The position numbers were made by a program, and so were the translations under genes. From Betaproteobacteria bacterium (GTDB taxonomy: Bacteria > Pseudomonadota > Gammaproteobacteria > Burkholderiales > Rhodocyclaceae): DNA of 64,000 nucleotides. The notes under the pieces were generated by a model. That model worked only from the letters and a program-made list of their open reading frames with translations, searched no databases and was not told the origin of the DNA. This document shows positions 54,513 to 62,392 of this stretch, one piece after another; position 1 is the first letter of the stretch; each line of letters opens with the position of its first letter. Location: positions 509,001 through 573,000 of the forward strand of contig JADJXY010000002.1 of NCBI GenBank assembly GCA_016720065.1, in the 5' to 3' direction.

Positions 54513-56650
54513 TGGCGACCGCAACGCAAACCACCACGGTGGCCAGCCATCCCTTCTTTGATTTCAACGATGCCGCCGACCTCATCCTGCCACGCCACGA
54601 CAAGGATGAAATCCGCTTTCGATTACTGGACCAATTGGAGTCGGTGCTGATTTATCTGTTTCCACGCGGCAAACGGCGCGGCAGCCAGTTCTACATTGGC
54701 AATCTGCAAGGTGAGCCGGGCGACAGTTTGGTAGTCGAACTGGAGGGCCCCAAACGCGGCGTGTGGATCGACTTCGCCACTGGCGAATCGGGCGATGTGC
54801 TCGCGCTGTGGGCCAGCACACGGGGCTATTGCTTGCCCAACGATTTCAGCGAGCTGTTGGAGGACGCGGGCGATTGGCTGATGGTGCCGCGTATCGCCGC
54901 TGCGCCAGTGCTGCACACCAGCCGTGCTTATGACGAGCTTGGCCCCTACACCGGCAAATGGGATTACCTGGCGGCCGATGGCAGTCTGCTGGCCTGTGTG
55001 TATCGCCACGACACATCCAGCGGCAAGCAGTACCGCCCTTGGGATGTGCGGGCGCGCGCCATGCGAATGCCGGAACCGCGTCCGCTCTACAACCTGCCAG
55101 CCATCGCAGCAGCGGATGCCGTGGTGCTGGTCGAAGGTGAAAAATGTGCCGATGCCTTGATGCAATTGGGCATCGTCGCCACCACCGCTATGGGTGGCGC
55201 AGCCACGGCTCTCGACAAGACCGACTGGACGCCGCTGGCAGGCAAGACAGTCGCTGTCTGGCCCGATCACGATGAGGTGGGCACGCGCTATGCCGCTGCC
55301 GTCATCCAGAAACTGGCGAGCATCGGGGTCACGGTCCGCCGTGTTCATGTGCCGCAGGACAAGCCCGCCAAGTGGGATGCGGCCGACGCCGTGGCGGAAG
55401 GCTGCGATGTCGAAGCCCTGCTGCGTGCATCCCAGCCGGTCACCGACATTGCCGCTGCCCCCGCGTTGGACATCACCCGCTGGCGGGCGGCAGACCGTTT
55501 CATCGGGCAACCCCAGCAACGCCGCTGGCTGGTCGAAGGGGTGTTCCCGCAGGCGCAAGCCGCGCTGATCGCCGCTGCGGGCGGAGTCGGCAAATCTTTC
55601 CTGCTGCTGGCCCTGACGCGTGAAGTCGCAACCTTCGATGGCACCCGGGCCAATGCACCCACACTGTTTGGCGGTGCGCTGGCTGGTTATGGCGTGGCGA
55701 TCTACATCACCGCCGAGGATGACGCCATTGAACTGCACAACCGGCTCAATGCCCTTGGGCCGATTCCGGATCGCCTGTACGTGCTGCCTCTGCCCGATGC
55801 CGGTGGAGCCGTGCCCCTGTTCGCACCCGACCCGGCCACCCGAGGCCCCGCGACCACGGTGGCGTGGATGGATCTGGAGCGGCAACTCAAGGCCATGCCC
55901 AGCCTGAGCCTGGTGGTGCTCGATCCGCTGCAGCCGCTGTGCGCGCTGGATTTGAACGTGCCGGAGAACGCCCAGTTCGTCTGCTCGCGTTTGGCGGCGC
56001 TGGCGGCCAGCACGGGTGCCTCGGTGATCGTGTCGCACCATTTTGCCAAGCGCGAAGCATCCACGCCTGAGCAGGCCCGCGAAGCGATCCGGGGTACTGG
56101 CGGCTTGGTCGATGGCGTGCGGGCGGTCTATGCCTTGTGGCACCCCAAGGAAGATCAGGCCAAGAAACTCTGTGAGGCGCTGGGCGAACCCTTTGAGCGC
56201 GGCCGCGTGGTGATGGGCGGCGTGGTCAAGGCCAATGGTCGCGCCAACCTGCGCGTGACCACCTTCTTACGCAGCACCAGCGGCTTGCTGGTCGATTACA
56301 GCGACCGTCTGCGCCAGACCCGACCGGAGCCAGATGACCTGTTGCCCGCGCTGAAATCCGCCATCACTCGTGCCGCGCGGGATGGCCAGCCCTACACCAA
56401 GACCGGCGGCAATGGTCTGTACGAGCGCCGCCACGAACTGCCCGAAGCCTTCCATGCCATCGGCAAGCATCGGCTCACCGGCTGGGTGGATGCCTTGCTG
56501 GCGCAGGGTGAACTGGTCACCGCCATGGCCGACGGCTCCAAGCTGGTGAAGTGGCTCGACGTGCCCGATGGCCCGGTCGCCCAGGGGCAAGCGGTGTTCG
56601 TTACCGGCCACCTGACCCGCTCCAGTGCCGGTCGGCCGGTTGCCGAGTAA
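54509..56650 (+). CDS. TOPRIM primase fused to RepA/AAA_25-type helicase (E2)
   Basis: A 713-residue replication protein. The N-terminal 300 residues include a DnaG-like region with a TOPRIM fold: AVVLVEGEKCADAL (catalytic Glu, about residue 211) and AVWPDHDEVGTRYA (the DxD-like acidic pair). The C-terminal helicase domain (about 340-600) has LIAAAGGVGKSFLLLAL (Walker A, about 360), SLVVLDPLQPL (Walker B) and SHHFAKRE. The last 100 residues look like a winged helix. Such TOPRIM-RepA proteins drive replication of plasmids, satellites and ICEs. Iteron-like repeats lie directly downstream at 56668. Confidence 0.88.
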   Translation: MMATATQTTTVASHPFFDFNDAADLILPRHDKDEIRFRLLDQLESVLIYLFPRGKRRGSQFYIGNLQGEPGDSLVVELEGPKRGVWIDFATGESGDVLALWASTRGYCLPNDFSELLEDAGDWLMVPRIAAAPVLHTSRAYDELGPYTGKWDYLAADGSLLACVYRHDTSSGKQYRPWDVRARAMRMPEPRPLYNLPAIAAADAVVLVEGEKCADALMQLGIVATTAMGGAATALDKTDWTPLAGKTVAVWPDHDEVGTRYAAAVIQKLASIGVTVRRVHVPQDKPAKWDAADAVAEGCDVEALLRASQPVTDIAAAPALDITRWRAADRFIGQPQQRRWLVEGVFPQAQAALIAAAGGVGKSFLLLALTREVATFDGTRANAPTLFGGALAGYGVAIYITAEDDAIELHNRLNALGPIPDRLYVLPLPDAGGAVPLFAPDPATRGPATTVAWMDLERQLKAMPSLSLVVLDPLQPLCALDLNVPENAQFVCSRLAALAASTGASVIVSHHFAKREASTPEQAREAIRGTGGLVDGVRAVYALWHPKEDQAKKLCEALGEPFERGRVVMGGVVKANGRANLRVTTFLRSTSGLLVDYSDRLRQTRPEPDDLLPALKSAITRAARDGQPYTKTGGNGLYERRHELPEAFHAIGKHRLTGWVDALLAQGELVTAMADGSKLVKWLDVPDGPVAQGQAVFVTGHLTRSSAGRPVAE

Positions 56651-56667
56651 TGCTTCCCACCCCCAAC

Positions 56668-56776
56668 AATCGTTCCCGGCTTCCCGCTTTCCCACCGGGA
56701 ACGCTCAAGGGGTGGGAACGATTTACCGCCAGCAAACACAAGGGTTTAAATCGTTCCCGGGTCAAATCGTTCCCAG
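56668..56776. repeat. Iteron-like cluster AATCGTTCCC, candidate replication origin (E2)
   Basis: Four full copies of AATCGTTCCC occur in 109 bp: 56668, 56714 (inverted), 56748 and 56764, plus a partial GGGAACG near 56697. The last two are 16 bp apart. They start 18 bp after the primase-helicase stop codon. Direct and inverted iterons next to a replication gene are typical of origins. Confidence 0.6.
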
Positions 56777-56835
56777 CCGAGCCGGGAAGGATTAAAACCC
56801 AATGAAATCAACGCATTCCCAGCTTCCCGGTGTTT

Positions 56836-56873
56836 CCTCTCTAAAGAGAGGGTGAGCATTGGGAATGCTCACC
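56836..56873. repeat. Two adjacent perfect hairpins downstream of the iterons
   Basis: CCTCTCT-AA-AGAGAGG (56836-56851) and GGTGAGCATT-GGG-AATGCTCACC (56851-56873) share one base. Neither is followed by a T-run, so they are more likely protein-binding or origin structures than terminators. Confidence 0.6.
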
Positions 56874-56927
56874 TCACGCGAGTGTTGATGCTGGCCGGAC
56901 CGGGAAGCCGCGCCCCGCCCAAGCGAA

Positions 56928-57030
56928 AGGGGTCCTTCCTGGCCGAAAACCAATACGGGGGGCGACAGCGCAGCATTTCGCCACCGTCCGACCAGAAAAC
57001 TAGGTTTGCAGGGTTTGCGGTTCGCATTCG
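56928..57030. other. Conserved non-coding block, cos-like packaging site or origin (E2 copy)
   Basis: This is the E2 partner of 37038-37140, with the same spacing at every shared part: AGGGGTCCTTCCTG, CGGGGGGCG, AGCGC, TTCG and AGGTTTGCAGGGTTTGCGGTT. The inverted repeat arm of E1 is not kept. Downstream (57031-57290) there are more GGTTCGCA and GGTTTGCA units in both orientations, and the AAATCGGCCACCG segment. No gene lies in 56651-57299. Confidence 0.65.
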
Positions 57031-57299
57031 GCGGCGTGGGCCAGCGGGCCAGATCCCACGTCAGCACTGGCGTTCGCAGGATGGCGGGGAATACGGAAGG
57101 TGCGAACCTCGGTGCGCACCCGGTTCGCAGGTTTGCACACCGGCCGCGCGGAAAACGGCCAGGGTCGAAAACTCAATGCTGGCGCAGGTTTGCTGGTGGT
57201 TTTACGTCGAACGCTGCGAAATCGGCCACCGAGGGTGTCCAGGATTTGGAGCCCCTTACGACAAGGGCGTGAGCTGAACTCACTCCCTGTCCGTGATGA

Positions 57300-57785
57300 T
57301 CAGACCACCCGATACACCCGCTCGCCGCTGTCGTTGTGTGCCAGCACCACGTTCAGGCCAAGTTTCTTGCGCAGCATTCCGGAGATCGCGCCGCGCACGG
57401 TGTGCGGCTGCCAGCCGGTGGCCAGCATCAGTTGCAGACCGGTTGCCCCCTGCGGGCGGCGTAGCGCCATCACCAGCGCGGCGAGCTTGGTGCCCGGCCG
57501 AACCGGGATGCCCTCCAGAAGTTGGAGGTCGTCGGTGGTGTCCGTCGGTTGGACGTCTTCCTGCGGTACAGGCCGTTGTTGGCCGATGGCCGCGTAGCCC
57601 GCGTCGGTCAGCACGTGCCCGCTGTCGGCAGGCTCAATCCAGCTACATTGCAACAGCGCAGTGAGCACCTTGGCCCGTGCGCCGCCGCGCAGCGTGTCAG
57701 GCGGGATCACTCGCCCATCAGGACGACGGGCGCCGGAACGCAAAAGCAGGCTTTGGGCCGGGGAGAGTTTGGGCGGGGTTTCCAT
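57300..57785 (-). CDS. DUF3489 domain protein (E2)
   Basis: A 161-residue homologue of the E1 protein at 37318. Shared parts: LRGGARAKVLTALL, VLTDAGYAAIG, RPGTKLAALVMALRRPQGAT, ATGWQPHTVRGAISGMLRKKLGLNVV. As in E1, it points away from the 67-residue gene and towards the conserved DNA block. I chose ATG 57785; five more residues are possible with an upstream start. A GCCCCTT/AAGGGC hairpin (about 57250-57267) may be its terminator. Confidence 0.8.
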   Translation of the reverse strand: METPPKLSPAQSLLLRSGARRPDGRVIPPDTLRGGARAKVLTALLQCSWIEPADSGHVLTDAGYAAIGQQRPVPQEDVQPTDTTDDLQLLEGIPVRPGTKLAALVMALRRPQGATGLQLMLATGWQPHTVRGAISGMLRKKLGLNVVLAHNDSGERVYRVV

Positions 57786-57796
57786 CGTAGCCGCCC

Positions 57797-58000
57797 TCAC
57801 TTGGCCTGACCGTCGAAGATCGCCAGCAGGTCATCCAGCGTCTGATCCACCCGCCCTAGCTCACCGACGTGTCCCCAGTGGATGGCGTCAGGGCCGTGGC
57901 CGAAGTGGTCGTCGGCCAGTTGCTGCAGGGCTTCGATTTTGTCGAGGATTAGCGGCAGGCGCTGCAGGTAAGTGTCGAGGGCGGTGGGTTGGGTGGTCAT
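57797..58000 (-). CDS. Conserved 67-residue protein (E2)
   Basis: Same length as the E1 protein at 37865 and strongly alike: PTALDTY, LQQLADDHFGHGPDAIHWGHVGELGRVDQTLDDLLAIF. The histidine-rich centre is identical at nearly all positions. Two diverged elements keep this pair (67-residue protein plus DUF3489), so the proteins probably act together. ATG 58000 is used. Function unknown. Confidence 0.75.
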   Translation of the reverse strand: MTTQPTALDTYLQRLPLILDKIEALQQLADDHFGHGPDAIHWGHVGELGRVDQTLDDLLAIFDGQAK

Positions 58001-58031
58001 GGCGGGCTGCGGGTTGATTGATGACACCACC

Positions 58032-58061
58032 ATTCACGCGCTGAACGATCAGGAAGCCAAG
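58032..58061 (+). repeat. 30-bp core-border motif, copy 4 (E2 right)
   Basis: ATTCACGCGCTG, nine bases AACGATCAG, then GAAGCCAAGCTA. It is nearest to copy 2 at 38102 and, like it, separates the core from the cargo. The following 58062-58215 has no gene; CACATCGC is repeated twice near 58121 and the stretch is rich in short inverted repeats (GGCCGCCAATGCGGCC at about 58156). Confidence 0.6.
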
Positions 58062-58215
58062 CTATCGGGGCAACGACCATCAAGAATGGGGTAACGGAGC
58101 CAACAATTACCCCAATCGCCACATCGCCACATCGCCAATCTCGGCCATTTCAGTGTGGCCGCCAATGCGGCCGTCTGGTAGACTGATGACGATTTAAAAC
58201 GACTTTGATGCCTCT

Positions 58216-58437
58216 GTGAGCGCCAATGCTATGAACTCCGAACCGTGGGTCACTGCCATCGATGTCGCCCGGCATCTGGGCGTGGTGAAAGACACCGTGT
58301 ATCGATGGCGCGAACGCAAAGGACTGCCCGCACACAAGATCGGACGGCTGTGGAAATTTCAGCTCTCCGAGGTCGATGAATGGGTTCGCGCTGGCGGTGC
58401 CGATGACGACACGGAAAACGGGATCGAACAAAAATGA
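58216..58437 (+). CDS. Excisionase-family HTH protein, E2 cargo
   Basis: A 73-residue (GTG start) or 68-residue (ATG 58231) protein with a MerR-like helix-turn-helix: VTAIDVARHLGVVKDTVYRWRERKGLPAHKIGRLWKFQLSEVDEWVRAG. Proteins of this kind often precede genes for defence or restriction-like systems and may control them. Its stop lies 22 bp before the start of the AlbA_2 protein, so the two genes are likely one unit. Confidence 0.82.
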   Translation: MSANAMNSEPWVTAIDVARHLGVVKDTVYRWRERKGLPAHKIGRLWKFQLSEVDEWVRAGGADDDTENGIEQK

Positions 58438-58459
58438 ATGCCGCGGGGGAAGGTATCGC

Positions 58460-60097
58460 GTGAGCTTGGAAGGACAACTCCTCGACCAGAAGTCCTTGCG
58501 GGCGGTAACCGGCAAGACGGCAGACTGGAACGAAATCGCCAAGGATTGCATTGCGTTTGCCAATGCAACCGGCGGTCGTTTGCTGCTGGGCATAGAGGAT
58601 AGGCAAAACGCCCCACCAGCCGACCAGCACATCCCGGCAGACCTGCCCGACACACTGCGGCGCAAATTGGCCGAGCGTACCGTCAACGTATCCGTGCTGC
58701 CCGACGTCGTCACCGCCCCCAATGGCGGTCAATACATCGAATTGCGCATTCCGCGCGCCATGGCCGTGGCGTCCACCACCGATGGCCGTTACTTCCTGCG
58801 CGTGGCAGATCAAAGCAAGCCCGTCACCGGCGATGACGTGATGCGTTTGGCCAGCGAACGTGCAGCACTGCCTTGGGAAACGCAGACCACCCTGCATATT
58901 CCGCGCAGAGAGGTGGATGCCGCCAAGCGTGACAAGCTGCTGATTGCCCTGCGTGCATCCGACCGCGTCAAGGCATCAGTCAAGGAAAAATCCGACGACG
59001 AACTGCTCGACCACTATCAGCTTGCGCAAGGGCAGGCTCTCACCAACTTGGGCGTGCTCTGCCTTGGTCGCCAGCATCACCGTGCCCAACTGACCACGGC
59101 ACCGGTTATCCAGTTCATCAAGTACGACGAGCACGGACAGAAGGTCAACAAGCTGGTGTGGGACGACCACACCCAGAGCCCGATGGAACTGATCGAGGCA
59201 GTCTGGCTGGAGGTGCCTGACTTCCGCGAGCGCTATGAACTGCCCGATGGCCTGTATCGTCAGAACGTGCCAGCCTTCGATGAAATCGTAGTGCGCGAAC
59301 TGCTGGTCAACGCGCTGGTTCATCGCCCCTACACCCAGCGTGGCGATATTTTCCTGAACCTGCATCCCGACCGGTTGGAAATGGTTAACCCCGGCCCATT
59401 GCCGCTGGGCGTCACACCGCAGAACGTGCTGCACACCACCGTGCGCCGCAACGAGCATCTGGCCCGCCTGTTCCACGACTTGAAGTTGATGGAACGCGAA
59501 GGCAGCGGCTTCGACAAGATTTTCGAGGTGCTCCTCTCGCAAGGCCGCCCGATGCCGGAGTTGATCGAAACCCACGACCGCGTGCAGGTCACGGTGCGTC
59601 GCCGCATCCTCAAGCCCGAAGTCATCGATTTCATCGCTAAAGCGGATCAGACCTATCAGCTCACGCAGCGCGAACGCATCGCACTGGGCCTGCTGGCCCA
59701 ACACGACGCACTCACCGCCCGTGAACTTGCCGAAACGCTGGAGTTGCCCAGCGTCGAGGCCCTGCAGCCGTGGCTCAAGCGACTACTCGACTGGCACTTG
59801 GTGCAGAGTGCCGGGCGTACCCAGGCCACGCGCTATTTTGTTGATCCTAGCCTGCTACGCAGCCTGAAGTTCACTGGCGAGACCACACTCAAGCGCATTG
59901 AGCCGCACCGCTTGGCGGCACTGGTGCTGGAAGACTTGCAGCGCTATCCACAATCCGCCATCAGCGAAATCCACCAGCGCATTGGCGGCGAAATTCACCC
60001 GAAACAGGTGAAACGCGCGCTGGAGGAGTTGATTGAGCGCGGTGCAGTGCGCTTTGAGGGCAACAACCGCTGGCGGCGCTACTGGGCCATATCATGA
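58460..60097 (+). CDS. AlbA_2/ATP-binding (Schlafen-like) protein, E2 cargo
   Basis: A 545-residue protein. The N-terminal AlbA_2 domain (about 10-120) has WNEIAKDCIAFANATGGRLLLGIED; the HATPase_c_4 domain (about 270-390) has FDEIVVRELLVNALVHRPYTQRGDIFLNLHPDRLEMVNPGPLP and LMEREGSGFDKIFE. C-terminal winged helices follow (TQRERIALGLLAQHDALTARELAETL). This family is often called RecG-like or putative DNA-binding transcriptional regulator, and turns up in defence islands. I chose GTG 58460 with GGAAGG six bases before. The HTH gene lies just upstream. Confidence 0.85.
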   Translation: MSLEGQLLDQKSLRAVTGKTADWNEIAKDCIAFANATGGRLLLGIEDRQNAPPADQHIPADLPDTLRRKLAERTVNVSVLPDVVTAPNGGQYIELRIPRAMAVASTTDGRYFLRVADQSKPVTGDDVMRLASERAALPWETQTTLHIPRREVDAAKRDKLLIALRASDRVKASVKEKSDDELLDHYQLAQGQALTNLGVLCLGRQHHRAQLTTAPVIQFIKYDEHGQKVNKLVWDDHTQSPMELIEAVWLEVPDFRERYELPDGLYRQNVPAFDEIVVRELLVNALVHRPYTQRGDIFLNLHPDRLEMVNPGPLPLGVTPQNVLHTTVRRNEHLARLFHDLKLMEREGSGFDKIFEVLLSQGRPMPELIETHDRVQVTVRRRILKPEVIDFIAKADQTYQLTQRERIALGLLAQHDALTARELAETLELPSVEALQPWLKRLLDWHLVQSAGRTQATRYFVDPSLLRSLKFTGETTLKRIEPHRLAALVLEDLQRYPQSAISEIHQRIGGEIHPKQVKRALEELIERGAVRFEGNNRWRRYWAIS

Positions 60098-60301
60098 AAA
60101 GGCTATCGGACAACGCACGCGATATCGGCGATAGCTGGGCGATAGGACGTGGGCGATACATCGTCACTGGCCCAATGAATCAAAGGGTTCTATCGACCAC
60201 AGGCGCTAGAAAGTGGTCGATAGCAATGCCATGCGCTCAGGGCAGACAGTTGGGAGAAGGTACCGCATTGTTGCCGCCGACCGAAAACTGACCCACTAAC
60301 G

Positions 60302-62092
60302 AGGCTGTAGAAAAACCCATTTTTCCAACCCCTGCCCCGCATTGGCAGGATTTTTTGCAGGCGGGTGGCGGCCGGTTGGAATCCGGGGTGAAGCGGTGGA
60401 AATGCTGATCGCGAGCCAGCGGCGGGGGCCGGAAGGCAGTGCTTGGGAGATTGGGGAGAAGTCACGCGGGCCGTTCATCGGCTGATCCTCATCCGGCGTA
60501 CCCATGGTGGGCCAGCTTTTCGATGTTGTGGACCACGCAGTAGAGCTTCCACTGTCCATCCACCTTGGCGCGCGCCCCGCAGGGTAAAACGATCCATCCG
60601 CTTGTTGCCCCGCACGTTGCCGAACACCGGCTCCACGGTGGCGAAACGCCGGCCATAGCGGCGTCGGCCTTCCTCGCTGTCGATGGCCTGCTTCATCCGG
60701 TCGGTATGGCTCTCCGTGGCGCCGGGCGCCTTGCCCCGGAAGAAACAGACCTGTCGGACCAGGGTCTTCTCCGGGGTTCTCAGGCATCGCGCCCGCAGTT
60801 CGCAGGGCACGCAGTCCCGCTGGGCGCCGGTGAACTTGGTGGCCAGGTGGCCGTTGTGGATGCAGTTCGACCCGTTCTGGTAAAGGGCCTTGCCCGCCGG
60901 GCAGAGGCAGGTGCCCGCCTCGGGGTCGTAGTCGAAATCGGCCGGCCGGAAGCGCTTGGCTGCTTTCGGCGGCTTGCCCTTGTCGTAGAGTGGATCAGGC
61001 TTGGCCCGGTGGCGGCCCTGGTCCTGGAAGCGCTCGTCCCGCTGGCGCATGCCGGCATCGGCGATGAGGGCCGGGACGGCGGCCTCGGCCAAGGCCTTCA
61101 GATTGGCCTCGCTGTGATAGCCGGCATCGGCGGTGATGAGCGTCTCCGGCGTACGCAGTGATCGGGTCGCCTCCACCACCGGCAGCAGCAATTCCTGCGC
61201 GGAACCGGTGCCGTGGGCCTGAGCATCGACGATGACCTGGGCCTGCGCATCCACCGCCGCCACCCCGGTATAACCCTGGATGACCCCCTTGCCGGTGGCC
61301 ATCTTGGCGGACTCGTTGTCGGTTTGGTTGGAGAGCCGCACGGCGCCCTTGGCGCCGGTGCGATCCTTGGGGTGGGCAGTGAGCCATTCCCGGTTCTTCT
61401 TGGCCTCCGCCTGCAGCCGGGCCAGTTGCCGAGCCTCCCGGTCGGAAGGTCCGCCGTCGCCGCCTGAATCGGCCTCGCGGTGGCGATCCAGCATCTTCTT
61501 CGCCGCGGCCTCCATCTTCTCTGCCCGGCGCAGGAAATCCGCCCGGGTGCCGCTCCTCGTCTTGCTCGCGTTGCTGGGGAGCTTCACCCCATCGATGGCG
61601 AACATCTCCCGACCGATGAGTCCCTGGCGATCGCAGATGGTCAGCACCTGGGCGAAGAGTTGGGCGGCCAGGTCGCCCAGATTGGCGACGAAGGCGGCCA
61701 GGGTGGTGAAATGGGGTTGAGAATCACCGGATAGCGCCATGAACACGACGTTCTCCCGGCAGGCCGCTTCGATCCGACGGGAGCCGACGATGCCCCGGCT
61801 GTAGGCGAGCAGCACGACCTTGAGGAGTACCGCTGGCGCATAGGCGCTGGCGCCGACTTCGTCGTTGCAATAGCGGGCTTCCAGGGCCGAGAGGTCAAGC
61901 TCGTGATCCACCAGGTAGTTCAGGGCATGCTCGAAGGTGCCGGGAACGAGTTGCTGGTCGAAATCGACCGGCAACAGTTTCAGCCCCCTATGCACCGGCT
62001 TGAATCGCGCCATTCCCGCCTCCACGAAATGCATTCGACATTGTGTGATTTTGCCAGGACTGGCAGCGGTTTGGGGGTTTTTCTACAGCCTC
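60302..62092 (-). mobile_element. IS1182-family insertion sequence
   Basis: About 1791 bp. AGGCTGTAGAAAAACCC at the left is repeated inverted as GGGTTTTTCTACAGCCT at the right. AACG stands on both sides (60298-60301 and 62093-62096), a 4-bp target duplication. It carries one minus-strand transposase gene. Confidence 0.85.
60475..62034 (-). CDS. IS1182-family transposase, C-terminus frameshifted
   Basis: A 519-residue protein with the IS1182 layout: N-terminal helical domain (LSALEARYCNDEVGASAYAPAVLLKVVLLAYSRGI), the DDE-type core with MFAIDGVKLPSNASK, ITADAGYHSEAN (second Asp), and the cysteine-rich region CLCPAGKAL...CVPCELRARC, then RRFATVEPVFGNVRGNKRMDRFTLRG with the Glu. After FTLRG (about 60577) the frame reads ARQGGWTVEALL, whereas the other frame gives RAKVDGQWKLYCVVHNIEK and a stop at 60489. 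So one base is gained or two lost; about 30 terminal residues are affected. The catalytic residues lie before this point. Confidence 0.88.
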   Translation of the reverse strand: MHFVEAGMARFKPVHRGLKLLPVDFDQQLVPGTFEHALNYLVDHELDLSALEARYCNDEVGASAYAPAVLLKVVLLAYSRGIVGSRRIEAACRENVVFMALSGDSQPHFTTLAAFVANLGDLAAQLFAQVLTICDRQGLIGREMFAIDGVKLPSNASKTRSGTRADFLRRAEKMEAAAKKMLDRHREADSGGDGGPSDREARQLARLQAEAKKNREWLTAHPKDRTGAKGAVRLSNQTDNESAKMATGKGVIQGYTGVAAVDAQAQVIVDAQAHGTGSAQELLLPVVEATRSLRTPETLITADAGYHSEANLKALAEAAVPALIADAGMRQRDERFQDQGRHRAKPDPLYDKGKPPKAAKRFRPADFDYDPEAGTCLCPAGKALYQNGSNCIHNGHLATKFTGAQRDCVPCELRARCLRTPEKTLVRQVCFFRGKAPGATESHTDRMKQAIDSEEGRRRYGRRFATVEPVFGNVRGNKRMDRFTLRGARQGGWTVEALLRGPQHRKAGPPWVRRMRISR

Positions 62093-62177
62093 AACGAGGG
62101 TTCTGCCGATCCAAAACTGACCCGGGTATTCAACCTACCCTGCTGCTTTTCTGAGCAGGGGACGAGGAGTGATTACC

Positions 62178-62315
62178 ATGGCCATGATTGGCAAGGTTCG
62201 GCGGATGCACTTCCGCCAGAACAAGTCGGTGCGCGAGATCGCGCGCATCACGAGTCTGTCCCGCAACACGATCCGCAAATGGCTCAAGGCGGCGCTGGAC
62301 GGTGGTAACCGGTAA
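62178..62315 (+). pseudogene. istA: IS21-family IstA, N-terminal fragment
   Basis: 45 residues: MAMIGKVRRMHFRQNK, then the HTH SVREIARITSLSRNTIRKWLKAALDG, the known start of IstA proteins. It ends at a TAA created where the IS66-type element begins. A full IstA has about 500 residues, so this is a dead fragment. Confidence 0.8.
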
Positions 62316-62392
62316 CCCTACGGCGTTCTTCCGTTCGCGCGCGCGATGACGAGAATTGCTCCCTGGACAAATCACCGACGGGAGCAAGAGCG

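Larger units (their letters stand above)
48760..60297. mobile_element. Integrated element E2 (related island, recombinase broken)
   Basis: E2 repeats the E1 layout: recombinase cassette at the left (48998-51253), then a core bordered by the 30-bp motif (51285 and 58032), then cargo (58216-60097). In E2 the HTH and primase genes are on the plus strand, so that module is inverted relative to the conserved block and DUF3489 compared with E1. An IS630 element is inserted between the cassette and the core. The right end is lost or hidden under the insertion sequences from 60276 on. The left border is approximate. Confidence 0.72.
60276..62315 (+). mobile_element. IS21-type left-end remnant, interrupted by IS1182 and truncated by IS66
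   Basis: GCCGACCGAAAACTGACCC (60276-60294) and GCCGATCCAAAACTGACCC (62105-62123) are near-identical direct repeats typical of IS21-family ends. They would be 15 bp apart without the IS1182 element. They are followed by the N-terminus of an IstA transposase at 62178. The element is cut at about 62304 by the IS66 end. Confidence 0.65.

Noticed and set aside
60094..60291. Small frame overlapping the AlbA_2 gene stop (65 codons)
   Set aside because: It runs into the IS21 end, has a repeat-derived composition (GDSWAIGRG) and no conserved features; at best a truncated remnant.
29200..60300. Prophage
   Set aside because: Recombinase, AlpA and replication proteins are present, but no capsid, tail, portal, terminase or lysis genes were found in any frame.
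29200..60300. Integrative conjugative element
   Set aside because: No relaxase, coupling protein or type IV secretion genes were found.
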